A stretch of DNA of 64,000 bases from [Clostridium] innocuum (GTDB lineage Bacteria > Bacillota_I > Bacilli_A > Erysipelotrichales > Erysipelotrichaceae). The stretch spans positions 3,286,001 through 3,350,000 of the forward strand of contig CP048838.1 in assembly GCA_012317185.1 (NCBI GenBank). Direction: 5' to 3'. This document shows positions 36,540 through 45,524 of the stretch, piece by piece. The notes below the pieces were generated by a model that saw nothing but the letters and a program-made list of their open reading frames with translations, was not told the DNA's origin and made no database searches. Made by a program: the position numbers and the translations under genes. Numbering within the stretch: position 1 is the first letter of the stretch; every line of letters starts with the position of its first letter.

Positions 36540-37171
36540 CAAAAAAAGGAATTCTGTTTGACATGGATGGAACGCTCATCAACACCTATGAGAATATCAA
36601 CTTCAGGCAGGCACTGAGCGAATTGAAAACGGTACAGAAAACACTGATTCTGAAAATACTGAAATCCCGCGTTCGCAGCTTTGCGGAAATGGAGACCCGC
36701 ATTTTGCAGGAGGTGGAGGACCCTGCGGAAGGAAAGGAGCTTGTACGCCGGGTGAGTGATTTTCTGCTGGAGCATTACGACAACGCCCCGTTGAAAAAGG
36801 ATGCACTCATGTTTCTGCAGTATGTAAAGCAAAAGAATTATAAAATCTGTCTATGCACCAACAATGCGACAGAAATCGTATCCCATATATTGCGGGAAAA
36901 GCACATGGAAGCCTATTTTGATTATGTGATAACCTCCCAGCAGGTTACCCGCTCCAAGCCGGACCCCCAGATGTATCTGGAGGCATTGCACAACATTGAT
37001 CTAACCGCAGAGGAATGCATTGTGTTTGAAGATACCGAAAACGGCGTTATGGCAGCGCGCAATGCCGGAATTGATGTGATCGTAGTGAATGACAAGGAAA
37101 AGCGCAAGTACAGTGATGCCCTTATGACGATTCGCGATTTCGGCGATTACCGTCTGTATCAGGAGTTTTAA
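36536..37171 (+). CDS. HAD family hydrolase
   Basis: 211 residues. Motif I FDMDGTL carries the nucleophile Asp near residue 9; motif II LCTNNA near 103; motif III Lys in SKPDPQMY near 138; motif IV VFEDTENG near 161. A helical cap lies between motifs I and II. It resembles phosphoglycolate/beta-phosphoglucomutase-type phosphatases; substrate unknown. It overlaps the marR-type stop by ATGA. Confidence 0.9.
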   Translation: MTKKGILFDMDGTLINTYENINFRQALSELKTVQKTLILKILKSRVRSFAEMETRILQEVEDPAEGKELVRRVSDFLLEHYDNAPLKKDALMFLQYVKQKNYKICLCTNNATEIVSHILREKHMEAYFDYVITSQQVTRSKPDPQMYLEALHNIDLTAEECIVFEDTENGVMAARNAGIDVIVVNDKEKRKYSDALMTIRDFGDYRLYQEF

Positions 37172-37180
37172 GAGGATCGT

Positions 37181-37993
37181 ATGGAGCTTATCTTATATTT
37201 CTTCCTGTACAGCTTTTTCGGCTGGCTCTGCGAATGTATCTACTGCAGCATCCCCGCGCATACATTTATCAACCGCGGATTTCTCGCCGGTCCCTACTGT
37301 CCCATCTATGGCTGCGGAGCACTGGCGGTGCTTCACATTCTTGATCCTTTCGGTTACAGCATTCCCCTCATGTTTGGTATGGGCATCGTCGTAACAAGCG
37401 CCCTGGAGTATGTTACGAGCTGGGGCATGGAGGTTCTCTTTCATACCAAATGGTGGGATTACTCAAGCTATCCATTCAACATTCACGGCCGTGTCTGCCT
37501 GAAAAACTCCCTGCTGTTCGGCTGTATGGTGCTGGTTGTCTATTATCTCATCCATCCGGCAATCCAGGAATTTGTGCATCTGTTTTCCCCCGGGATGCAG
37601 ACTATGCTATGTACAGCCGCTCTTTTCGGGTTTGGCTATGACCTGTTTAACACAGCACTTGCACTGCTGCGCAAGAACAAGGATTTTCAGGAAATCGAGG
37701 AAAGCATCCGCGAGCTGCGGCAGGAATTTGCGAATGCCAGCATCACTTTGCTTCAGGAGAATCTAAGCGATGCGGTAGCACGGGTTCTGGATTCCACCAA
37801 TGCGGATGAGATTCTTCTGGAGCGTATCGAAAGGCTGCGACAGCGCATTACATCCCTTCACACCAAACGCAAACGCACCCATATCCGATTACAGAAGGCA
37901 TTCCCGACAAGAATAGAAGCTATCTCACGGATCAATGCAGAGCGGCTGTTTTCCATCATCAATGAACGCAGAAAAAAAGAGGACGGGAAGTAA
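37181..37993 (+). CDS. CmpB-family membrane protein (putative ABC permease, PF06541 type)
   Basis: 270 residues. The N-terminal 150 residues have four to five membrane helices with the family's conserved FFGWLCECIY, NRGFLAGPYCPIYG, LEYVTSW and WWDYSSYPFNIHGRVCL. The C-terminal 120 residues form a cytoplasmic coiled-coil-like region rich in Glu, Arg and Leu. The family is annotated as putative ABC transporter permease, but no ATPase is nearby and the function is not established. It is the last gene of the MarR-HAD operon; a large hairpin terminator follows. Confidence 0.85.
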   Translation: MELILYFFLYSFFGWLCECIYCSIPAHTFINRGFLAGPYCPIYGCGALAVLHILDPFGYSIPLMFGMGIVVTSALEYVTSWGMEVLFHTKWWDYSSYPFNIHGRVCLKNSLLFGCMVLVVYYLIHPAIQEFVHLFSPGMQTMLCTAALFGFGYDLFNTALALLRKNKDFQEIEESIRELRQEFANASITLLQENLSDAVARVLDSTNADEILLERIERLRQRITSLHTKRKRTHIRLQKAFPTRIEAISRINAERLFSIINERRKKEDGK

Positions 37994-38097
37994 ATGAGTC
38001 CTTACTTGATCGACGGTAAATTTAAAGCATAAGAATTCAACACGATCGTATTGATCGACAGAAGCTGTATTCACTCTGTTAGCACACACACAAAAGT

Positions 38098-38172
38098 AAA
38101 AAAGAACCGTAAGCTGTATCTGTATTCCTGAGTATATGACAGGAATCCGCACACTTCTCGGTTCTTTTTTTC
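38098..38172 (+). terminator. Large hairpin terminator after the MarR operon
   Basis: Outer stem AAAAGAACCG / CGGTTCTTTT and inner ATTCCTG / CAGGAAT, followed by seven T. The remainder of 37994-38383 shows no gene. Confidence 0.75.
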
Positions 38173-38383
38173 TATACTGTATCTATACTCTCTGTATAGC
38201 ATCAAAAATAGGTTTTCCAAACCCGGACACGCCCTGCCGGACAAGCACAAGGCAGCTTGTGCAAACATCATCCGCCACCGCTGTTCTTTCATACATCAGT
38301 TGTTCAGCATTGCAATCCGTCTATAAAGCATCTGACACAAACATTTCCGCGGATTACGAAGCAACCGCAAAGGAGGAAGTATT

Positions 38384-39460
38384 ATGAATACGGAAAAACA
38401 AAGAGCCTTTATCATCCATTTTGTTTACAGCTGCCTCATACTGGCACTGCTGTATCTGTTTCTACGCTATGTGATGTATGCGATCATGCCCTTTCTGATT
38501 GGTTTTCTGATTGCCTTCATGCTGCGTCCGCTCATCAAAAGGCTGACAGCGCTGAGCGGCGGTCATGAAAAGCTTTGGTCATCAATTGTGATTCTGGTCT
38601 TTTATGCGACCATCGGTGCCTTTGTGACACTGCTATTTATGAAGGGCTTTGCATTCCTGAAGGATTTTGTGGAAGACATACCAAGACTGTATCAGCAAAA
38701 TCTGGAGCCGTTTCTCAACGATACGCTGGGAAATGTGGAAAGTGTATGGAAGGAGGTGGATATCACAGGTGCGCAGGCCATCCAGTCCTTTCTGGACGGA
38801 CTGCAGTCTTCTTTATACAGTATCATATCCTCCCTGTCCAAGCATCTGGTATCCCTGTTCACCGGCTTTGCGTCCTCCCTTCCCAATCTGCTTATCGCCT
38901 TCTTCTTCGCCATCATATCCTCCTTTTTCTTTAATGCCGATTATCCGCGCATCATAGCCTTTTTTATCCGGCAGCTTCCGGAGAAGGGAGCACAGATCGT
39001 CTTTACCTCCCGGCACTATTTCACCGATACGATTGCACGCTTCGCCGTCGCCTATGGCAAAATCATGCTGCTGACCTTTTTCGAGCTGACCGTCGGACTG
39101 CATATACTGGGGATTAAAAACGCACTTGTCATTGCCTTTCTGATTGCTATTTTTGATGTACTGCCTGTGCTTGGAACCGGTGGCATCATGCTTCCCTGGA
39201 TTCTAATCAGTTTTTTAAACAATCAGGTGAAAACAGGTGTGGGTCTGCTCATTCTGTATCTTGTCATCACCGTGATACGCAATATCATTGAACCGAAAAT
39301 CGTTGGAAAACAGATCGGTCTGCATCCTCTGCTGATGCTTATGTGCATGTACCTGGGGGCAAGGCTGTTCGGCTTTCTTGGTATCTTCATACTTCCGATT
39401 CTCATATTGATTGTACAGAATTTAAACGATACCGGCATCATCCATATTTATAATTCGTAA
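38384..39460 (+). CDS. AI-2E family transporter (YtvI-like)
   Basis: 358 residues with about eight membrane helices. FLIGFLIAFMLRPLIKRL near the start and the C-terminal IAIFDVLPVLGTGGIMLPW, IIEPKIVGKQIGLHPLLML are hallmark segments of the AI-2E/PerM superfamily; similarity is greatest to the YtvI-type sporulation membrane proteins. Members move autoinducer-2, ions or unknown solutes. AAGGAGG precedes the ATG. It is a single-gene unit with a terminator at 39505. Confidence 0.87.
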   Translation: MNTEKQRAFIIHFVYSCLILALLYLFLRYVMYAIMPFLIGFLIAFMLRPLIKRLTALSGGHEKLWSSIVILVFYATIGAFVTLLFMKGFAFLKDFVEDIPRLYQQNLEPFLNDTLGNVESVWKEVDITGAQAIQSFLDGLQSSLYSIISSLSKHLVSLFTGFASSLPNLLIAFFFAIISSFFFNADYPRIIAFFIRQLPEKGAQIVFTSRHYFTDTIARFAVAYGKIMLLTFFELTVGLHILGIKNALVIAFLIAIFDVLPVLGTGGIMLPWILISFLNNQVKTGVGLLILYLVITVIRNIIEPKIVGKQIGLHPLLMLMCMYLGARLFGFLGIFILPILILIVQNLNDTGIIHIYNS

Positions 39461-39504
39461 CTGTACTACGTATATTCATGTATTCGTAAAAGGCGTCATC
39501 CCTG

Positions 39505-39529
39505 GAACATCCTGCGATGTTCTTTTTTT
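39505..39529 (+). terminator. Terminator after the AI-2E family gene
   Basis: GAACATC-CTGC-GATGTTC followed by seven T. Confidence 0.85.
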
Positions 39530-40136
39530 ATTGCTTTTTCGGCTGTCTCTAATGAAATCATAAATACCAGCAGGTGTGTAAATGCGGGAACCGGATGCTA
39601 CATTCCGCACTGTAGCATGCTTCCACTTTATTGTATTTTTATCGGATACAAGTAGGATACATGCATTTGCTACCTTATATACGGAAGAAAAAAAACAAGG
39701 AGGGTCGTGATATTTACATGAAAAAGAGCAAGCACGTATGCAGACGTTTCCTCTGGAAATTATCTGGTAAATAAAATAGGATAGCGCTACACAAAAGGAT
39801 TGCTGTCAAGCTGCTTGTGATTAACGCTTCTCTGTATGCAGACTTTCGTAGGTAAGCAATTGCGGTATACTGCCATATGCCCCCTGTCTGCTTCTGCAGG
39901 CAGAAAAAAGAGCCTGCTCAGCTATTGCCACTGACCAGACTCACCTGCACGTATATGATTTTAAATGTCATCAGAAGAAAGACTACTCTTTCCTCTGCTG
40001 CATGTATGGCGAACAGTCTCTACATATGCATAAGGCTTACAAGTATGCAACTGCCTCTTCCAATCAGCTGCATGGCATTCCCCGCCTACAGTGACTGTGC
40101 ATGCTCCTATTCAACAACTGCCGGATTTGTCTTTGT
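39530..40136. other. Intergenic region with an inverted repeat and a tiny ORF
   Basis: No ordinary gene is visible in about 600 bases. It holds a perfect eight-base inverted repeat ATGCTACA...TGTAGCAT (39595-39618) without a T run. At 39718-39774 a 18-residue basic peptide frame (MKKSKHVCRRFLWKLSGK) follows AAGGAGG at a rather long distance of 14 bases; its expression is doubtful. Confidence 0.4.
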
Positions 40137-40760
40137 TTACAGCTTTTCAAACAATGCCGCAGGTGCACCGCATAACGGACATACATAGTCCTGTGGAAGC
40201 GGATCTCCTTCATAGATGTAACCGCAGATTGTACATCTCCAGCCGCTTTTTTCACTCTTTTCCTGATAGCTCGGTGCATTCTTCGGGGTAGCTCCGTTTT
40301 TCACCTGATGATAGTAAGCATAGGTCATAACCTCTTCCTCACTGAGCACTTCTGCCTCTTCCACTTCCCCAACAAACATGACATGCGTACCCAAATCAAG
40401 TGTTTTTACAACCTTGAGACTGTAGCGTGCCGCCATGTGCTCACTGGGATAGGGAACCCCGTGTGTATCTCTTCGGTAAGTGCACTGCGCGAATTTGTCA
40501 TTGTCCCTGCTGGAACAAAAGCCGAAATTTTTAATGATATCCATACCGCAGTTCTGCGTCAGCACGACTGCACTGAAGCGTCCTGATTTTTCAATCAGCT
40601 GCTCCGTATAATTGTCCTTGTTCAGGGTTACCGCAAGCTGTGCAGGAGATGAGGTTACCTGATGCAGGGTATTTGCAACGCAGCCTGCATCCTTTCCCTC
40701 TGAAGTAGTTGAAATGATGTATAAGCCGTAGCTCAATTTAAAAAATGCTGTTTGATCCAT
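40137..40760 (-). CDS. Flavin reductase-rubredoxin fusion (Hrb-like)
   Basis: 207 residues from ATG 40760, which has AAAGGAGG upstream; the open frame continues further but without a start signal. Residues 1-155 form a flavin reductase-like domain (LSYGLYIISTTSEGKDAGCVANTL), and the last 35 form a rubredoxin with two C-x-x-C pairs (WRCTICGYIYEG ... YVCPLCGAP). This is the architecture of high-molecular-weight rubredoxin, which passes electrons to oxygen-reducing flavodiiron proteins. A PerR-like box sits upstream, consistent with oxidative or oxygen stress control. Confidence 0.9.
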   Translation of the reverse strand: MDQTAFFKLSYGLYIISTTSEGKDAGCVANTLHQVTSSPAQLAVTLNKDNYTEQLIEKSGRFSAVVLTQNCGMDIIKNFGFCSSRDNDKFAQCTYRRDTHGVPYPSEHMAARYSLKVVKTLDLGTHVMFVGEVEEAEVLSEEEVMTYAYYHQVKNGATPKNAPSYQEKSEKSGWRCTICGYIYEGDPLPQDYVCPLCGAPAALFEKL

Positions 40761-40780
40761 ATTGCTTCCTCCTTTAATAT

Positions 40781-40795
40781 TAAGAATTATTCTTA
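40781..40795. promoter_or_regulatory. PerR/Fur-like 7-1-7 inverted repeat
   Basis: TAAGAAT-T-ATTCTTA, 20 bases upstream of the flavin reductase-rubredoxin start. The geometry and most bases match the PerR-box form TTATAATnATTATAA. Confidence 0.6.
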
Positions 40796-40957
40796 TTTTA
40801 TACATATAGTATGCGCCTTTTTCAGACATTTGTAAAGAGAATTGCCCAGTCTTCATTTAAGCTTTTTTAAGAAGTTCTCCGTATGCGCAAACAGGGTTTC
40901 ATGTCATAATACATATGAGCAGGATTCGACTGATTTATACAAATTTCTATAAATTTT

Positions 40958-40986
40958 TCAAACTTTCTTCCTGTAATATGCGTCTA
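40958..40986 (+). promoter_or_regulatory. ECF sigma promoter, probable autoregulation by SigV
   Basis: TCAAAC (40958-40963) and CGTCTA (40981-40986), 17 bases apart, resemble the TGAAAC/CGTC pattern of ECF promoters; located just before the sigma factor gene. Confidence 0.65.
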
Positions 40987-41019
40987 ATAACTGAAACAGC
41001 AAGATAGGAGACACGGTAC

Positions 41020-41511
41020 ATGAAACAGCGACTGCATCCGGACGATCTGGAATTCTATTTAAAATCGAATGAAAAACGCCTGTATCGTCTGGCATATTCT
41101 TATATGCATAGCGATGCAGATGCCAAGGATATGCTGCAGAATGCAATCCTAAAGGCATTTACCGGTCTGACCAGATTGAAAAACATGGAGTATATGGATA
41201 CCTGGTTCTACAGAATTCTCATCAATACCTGTCTGGATCAAATCCGTAAGCAGCGTCGGGAATCTGTATATCCGCTGGAGGAAGACATCATGCTGCAGGA
41301 GCATACCGACATGCTGCTCAGTGAAGAGCTTCATCAGCTGCTGTTTGCATTGGATCCGAAAACCAGAACCATTCTCATCCTCCGCTTTTTCGAAGACCGC
41401 AAGCTGGATGAAATTTCGGATATCCTGTCAATGCCTTTAAGTACCGTAAAGACACGGCTTTATAAAGGATTGAAGGACATGCGTATACAGATGGAGGAAC
41501 AGGATGTATGA
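41020..41511 (+). CDS. sigV: ECF sigma factor, SigV-like
   Basis: 163 residues. Region 2 reads LYRLAYSYMHSDADAKDMLQNAILKAF (with the core-binding DAxD-type segment) and WFYRILINTCLDQIRKQ; region 4 reads LDPKTRTILILRFFEDRKLDEISDILSMPLSTVKTRLYKGLK, which binds the -35 box. The adjacent anti-sigma and peptidoglycan deacetylase genes identify it with the SigV/CsfV lysozyme-response group. ATG follows AGGAGA by nine bases. It overlaps the anti-sigma gene by ATGA. Confidence 0.9.
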   Translation: MKQRLHPDDLEFYLKSNEKRLYRLAYSYMHSDADAKDMLQNAILKAFTGLTRLKNMEYMDTWFYRILINTCLDQIRKQRRESVYPLEEDIMLQEHTDMLLSEELHQLLFALDPKTRTILILRFFEDRKLDEISDILSMPLSTVKTRLYKGLKDMRIQMEEQDV

Positions 41512-42380
41512 AAAAGGTAGATAAGCTACGACAGGAATATGAGGAAATACAGACACCGCAGGATTTGGACAGCTTTATGGATACCTGCATCGATCAGGCA
41601 CAGAAAAAGCAGAGCCGCTTTACCTTTTACAGGCTATGGAAGCCTGCGCTCAGTGCTGCCCTTATAGGCTATCTGATTGTGCTGAACACCGTACCGGCGT
41701 TTGCCCAAAGCGTATTCGCGATTCCTCTGCTGGGCGATGTCTCCCGTATTCTGTGCGTGCGGGAATATCAGAAAACCAGTGATGTGGATTCCTTAAGCGT
41801 CAAGGTTCCGGAGGTGAAAAACACGGGAAATCCAGAGATGGAGGAGCGTGTGAATAAACAGATTGAGGAGCGCATCAATAAAACCACCGAGCAGCTGTAT
41901 AAGGACAGTGCACAGGTTCGGGAAATGATGAAAAAGGAAAAGGTGGAATCGCTGACCGCAAAAACAGAGGTCACAATCGATTATAAAATCACCTGTAATC
42001 AAAAGAACCTGTTATCCTTCCAGATTATGACAAACTATCAGCTGAATACCTCCATGCAGGAATATCAGACCTTCAATCTGGATTTATCCAGTGGAAGAGA
42101 CATCACACTGCAGAATTTGTTTGGCAAGGATTATGAGGATATTATTAACACCAGTGTCCGCAGACAAATCAAAGAGCGTACTGAGCAAAATGAAAATGCA
42201 AGCTATTTTGACGGAGCGATGGGATTTCAGGGAATCCGTAAAAATCAGCCATACTATATTGACAGCAAGGGAAACGTTGTCATCATCTTTGAAAAATATT
42301 CCATTGCCCCTGGGTATATGGGAACACAGGAATTTAAAATACCTTGCAGTGAGCTTCACAAGTATACAGGAGGAAAGTAA
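41508..42380 (+). CDS. rsiV: Anti-sigma factor, RsiV-like
   Basis: 290 residues. The N-terminal 45 residues are cytoplasmic and would hold the sigma factor. A single membrane segment (about 46-66) ends in VPAFA|Q, a plausible signal peptidase site like the one used in RsiV. The extracellular part (about 90-285) reads as the DUF3298-type lysozyme-binding domain, for example LTAKTEVTIDYKITCNQKNLLSFQ, DLSSGRDITLQNLF and SYFDGAMGFQGIRKNQPYYI. In Bacillus and Clostridioides, binding of lysozyme triggers cleavage and frees SigV; the same is expected here. Confidence 0.88.
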   Translation: MKKVDKLRQEYEEIQTPQDLDSFMDTCIDQAQKKQSRFTFYRLWKPALSAALIGYLIVLNTVPAFAQSVFAIPLLGDVSRILCVREYQKTSDVDSLSVKVPEVKNTGNPEMEERVNKQIEERINKTTEQLYKDSAQVREMMKKEKVESLTAKTEVTIDYKITCNQKNLLSFQIMTNYQLNTSMQEYQTFNLDLSSGRDITLQNLFGKDYEDIINTSVRRQIKERTEQNENASYFDGAMGFQGIRKNQPYYIDSKGNVVIIFEKYSIAPGYMGTQEFKIPCSELHKYTGGK

Positions 42381-43750
42381 TGATGAAACAGGAATACAAA
42401 CGGAACAGACATGTCAACCCAAAGCGGCTTATGCTGCTGATACTGATACCGGTTCTGCTGCTGGCAGGCGGCTTCGGGATTTATAAAATCATGGCTGAGG
42501 ATGCGTATGCGGCCTACAACACCTATGACGAAAGCAATAAGAAGGAAGGTACGATGGAGCATTTCACCGAGGAGAAGGAGGATACCTATTATCTTTCCTT
42601 CTATTATCCGAAGTTTGAAGATAAACAGCTCAATGAAATCGTACAAACCTATCGCAGTACAAGTATACAGACAAAGCGCAAGCATGAAGGCATGCAGTAT
42701 ATCGCGATTGATTATGCCAGTGAAAAGCTGTTTGATCAGTATGTGAATCTAACCTTTATACAGAAGATTTATGATGCTGATGAAAAACAGGTGGATGAAG
42801 TCAGAAATCACTATACCTATGATACCAAACAGAGAAAGCTGATCACCGTGCAGGATGCCCTGCGTCGGGATTATGTGCAGGTGGTAAAAAAGCTGGCAGA
42901 GACAGCAGGCATAAAAACCCCCAGCATCCCTTCCCTGCAGGTGCAGGTTGAAAAAGACGGGCTTATGCTCTATACCGGCAAGGAAACAAAAGGGATGGCC
43001 CTTCCCTATAAGGAATATAAGAAATACATCCGCCTTGCGAACCGAAACATTCCTTCACTATATCAAAAAGACGCGATCATTCCGACAGAGCAGAAGGTGG
43101 ATCCCAACAAGAAAATGATTGCCTTCACCTTTGACGACGGTCCGCATTGGCAAAATACACAAATCATCATGAAGGAATTTGAGAAATACAACGGACGTGC
43201 CACCTTCTTTATGCTGGGACAGAATGTGAAGGACGACACGACCGGTGTGGATCACACGGATATCGTTCGCGACATGTATAAACGCGGCTTTGAGGTGGGA
43301 AATCATTCCTGGGACCACTCCATGCGGATCGCTGCAAGCAAAAGTGATGCGATGAGCAAAGCTGAAGTAAGTGATGAAATTTATAACACACAGGACGCCA
43401 TATTTGCGGCATGCGGTGCGGATGCGACGATGTTTCGTCCACCCTATGGTGCATTGAATAACAATGTACGCGCCGTATCCACTCTGGATTTCGCACTCTG
43501 GGATTTGGATACTCTAGATTGGAGCAATAAAAACGCAGATATCATCACCCAGAATATCATGCAGAATGTGCATGACGGCTCTGTTATCCTACTGCATGAT
43601 ATCCACGATTTTTCCAGAGATGCCATCCTGCAGGTGCTGCCGAAGCTGGAGGCAAAGGGCTATCAGTTCGTTTCCCTTTCCACTCTTCGCAAATATAAAA
43701 ACGAAGAGCTGGTAAATGAAAATATCGTCATCCCTGCCTCCATGAAGTAA
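42380..43750 (+). CDS. pdaV: Polysaccharide deacetylase with RsiV/PdaC-like N-domain
   Basis: 456 residues. One N-terminal membrane anchor (about 17-38), an extracellular ~180-residue domain (LITVQDALRRDYVQVV, ALPYKEYKKYIRL) like that of PdaC and RsiV, then a NodB domain from about residue 245. Catalytic motifs: TFDDGP near 250, NHSWDHS near 310, RPPYGALN near 354, DLDTLDW near 376 and LLHDIHD near 401. It removes acetyl groups from peptidoglycan, which lowers lysozyme sensitivity. It overlaps the rsiV stop by one base (TAATG), so it is part of the sigma operon. Confidence 0.92.
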   Translation: MMKQEYKRNRHVNPKRLMLLILIPVLLLAGGFGIYKIMAEDAYAAYNTYDESNKKEGTMEHFTEEKEDTYYLSFYYPKFEDKQLNEIVQTYRSTSIQTKRKHEGMQYIAIDYASEKLFDQYVNLTFIQKIYDADEKQVDEVRNHYTYDTKQRKLITVQDALRRDYVQVVKKLAETAGIKTPSIPSLQVQVEKDGLMLYTGKETKGMALPYKEYKKYIRLANRNIPSLYQKDAIIPTEQKVDPNKKMIAFTFDDGPHWQNTQIIMKEFEKYNGRATFFMLGQNVKDDTTGVDHTDIVRDMYKRGFEVGNHSWDHSMRIAASKSDAMSKAEVSDEIYNTQDAIFAACGADATMFRPPYGALNNNVRAVSTLDFALWDLDTLDWSNKNADIITQNIMQNVHDGSVILLHDIHDFSRDAILQVLPKLEAKGYQFVSLSTLRKYKNEELVNENIVIPASMK

Positions 43751-43798
43751 CATCATATCAATTCGCTATAACAGCAGTCTATTCGATTCAGTTGTATT

Positions 43799-43826
43799 GC
43801 CATACCGCTGCAGGTATGGCTTTTTT
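43799..43826 (+). terminator. Terminator of the sigV operon
   Basis: GCCATACC-GCTGCA-GGTATGGC followed by six T. Confidence 0.9.
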
Positions 43827-44045
43827 GTACAGCCTGTAATGCAATCACATGTATGCAAGGCCGTTTGTAATGCCTATGCAATTGGAATCCATATGACGAC
43901 AATACGCAACCTTCCATATGAAATACACAGTGGTATTCATTGCTACAGGATCCATTTCGCCAACAGACCTCATTATTTCCCATATCTTACAGAGCTATGA
44001 AATTTATGATTTTTCAACCACCACAAGGTAATTTATGTAAAAGGA

Positions 44046-44054
44046 TGCTATAAT
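44046..44054 (+). promoter_or_regulatory. Extended -10 promoter of the second deacetylase gene
   Basis: TGC-TATAAT about 30 bases before the gene; no ECF-type boxes are seen. Confidence 0.55.
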
Positions 44055-44082
44055 ATTACCGGATAGCTGTTTTGGAGGGATT

Positions 44083-45450
44083 ATGAATACGAGAAGAAAA
44101 AAAATAAGGAAGGATCGACTGGCAATTTTACTGGTACTCTGTGCCGTGGTGATAACCACAATCGGCTTCGGAATATGGAAAATCAGCGGCATGCTGTTTC
44201 ATGATCCGTACGAAACATACAAAGCCTATGAAACAAAAGGAAAAGATTACGGAGATATACAGCAGGTCAGTAAAGAATATGAGAACGAGGCGTTTGTATC
44301 CTTTACCTACCCTGCATATGAAGAAAAGGAATTAAACAGCCTTGTCAAGGCATACGAGAAAAAGACTGTGCCAGCGGCCGGTAAGACAAAGAAGCAGATT
44401 ACAAGCATTGATTATGACAGCTCACTGCTTTTTGACCGCTATGTGAATCTGGCATTCCACAGACACACATACAATGTTGATGGTGTGCAAACGCATACAG
44501 AGACCACGTGGATGCTGTATGATAAAAAGCAGAAGAAGCAGCTGGTGCTGGAGGATGTATTGCGCCGTGAGTATCCTGCTTTGGTGAAAAGGCTGGCCGG
44601 GGAACAGGGCTGGAAAAAGGATATAAAGCGTGATACTAGTGCCCTTTCCATGACAAAGACAAGCCTGCGTATCCATCTGGATGAAAAGCATACCGTTTCC
44701 ATTCCATATAAGGAATATAGGAAATACATAAGACTGAAGGATTCCCATATACCGTCATTGTATCAGAAGGATACAGCGGTTGCCAGGGCACAGCCAAAGG
44801 TTGACCCTAAAAAGAAGATGATCGCCTTTACCTTTGATGACGGGCCAAGTGCCTATACCTCGGAGGTCATGGATATATTTGAACAATACGACGGACGCGC
44901 CACCTTCTTCATGCTTGGACAAAACGTGGAGGCAAACCGTGATACAGTAAAGGAAATGTATAACCGCGGCTTTGAGCTGGGGAATCATTCCTGGGATCAT
45001 TCCATGGATCTTGCGGCTTCCAAAAAAGGATACATGTCTGTTTCACAGGTCACGGAAAACATTTATAAGGTTCAGGATGCAATCTATGCCATCTGCGGTG
45101 CAGAGCCGCAATATTTCCGTCCGCCATATGGTGCGGTAAACAACAATATGCTGAAGGGCAATCATCTTGGCTATGCGTTCTGGGATATCGATACAAGAGA
45201 CTGGTCCAGCAAGAATGCCGCCAGCATCACTGCTGCAGCATTAAACGGGGCAAAGAACGGCAACATCGTTATTTTGTTTCATGATATATATGAGCCAAGC
45301 GTGGAAAGTCTGAAAACCATCCTGCCGGAATTAAAGAAGCAGGGCTATCAGTTTGTCACCTATTCCACTTTAATGAAATATGAGAAGGACTACCTGTTGA
45401 AGCTGGATGCCGGCTACGGCGTACCGGAAGCATACGCAAACGGTCATTAG
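44083..45450 (+). CDS. Second polysaccharide deacetylase with RsiV/PdaC-like N-domain
   Basis: 455 residues, the same architecture as the preceding gene and clearly paralogous (both share GRATFFMLGQNV, GNHSWDHSM and SLYQKD). Motifs: TFDDGPS near 251, NHSWDHS near 303, RPPYGAVN near 347, DIDTRDW near 369 and LFHDIYE near 394. It has its own promoter and lies beyond the sigma operon's terminator, so it may be made constitutively while the first copy is induced by lysozyme. TTGGAGGG precedes the ATG. Confidence 0.9.
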   Translation: MNTRRKKIRKDRLAILLVLCAVVITTIGFGIWKISGMLFHDPYETYKAYETKGKDYGDIQQVSKEYENEAFVSFTYPAYEEKELNSLVKAYEKKTVPAAGKTKKQITSIDYDSSLLFDRYVNLAFHRHTYNVDGVQTHTETTWMLYDKKQKKQLVLEDVLRREYPALVKRLAGEQGWKKDIKRDTSALSMTKTSLRIHLDEKHTVSIPYKEYRKYIRLKDSHIPSLYQKDTAVARAQPKVDPKKKMIAFTFDDGPSAYTSEVMDIFEQYDGRATFFMLGQNVEANRDTVKEMYNRGFELGNHSWDHSMDLAASKKGYMSVSQVTENIYKVQDAIYAICGAEPQYFRPPYGAVNNNMLKGNHLGYAFWDIDTRDWSSKNAASITAAALNGAKNGNIVILFHDIYEPSVESLKTILPELKKQGYQFVTYSTLMKYEKDYLLKLDAGYGVPEAYANGH

Positions 45451-45478
45451 ATCTGCGCATTATTCGCAGGTCTTTTTT
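45450..45478 (+). terminator. Terminator after the second deacetylase
   Basis: GATCTGCG-CATTATT-CGCAGGTC followed by six T, directly at the stop codon. Confidence 0.85.
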
Positions 45479-45524
45479 CTTCATTTGTGCTATACTGAAG
45501 AAAAAGGAAAAGGAGGAAAAGCAT

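Noticed and set aside
44001..44082. ECF-type promoter before the second deacetylase
   Set aside because: A TTCAACC-like stretch exists, but no CGTC box lies at the needed distance; an extended -10 fits better.
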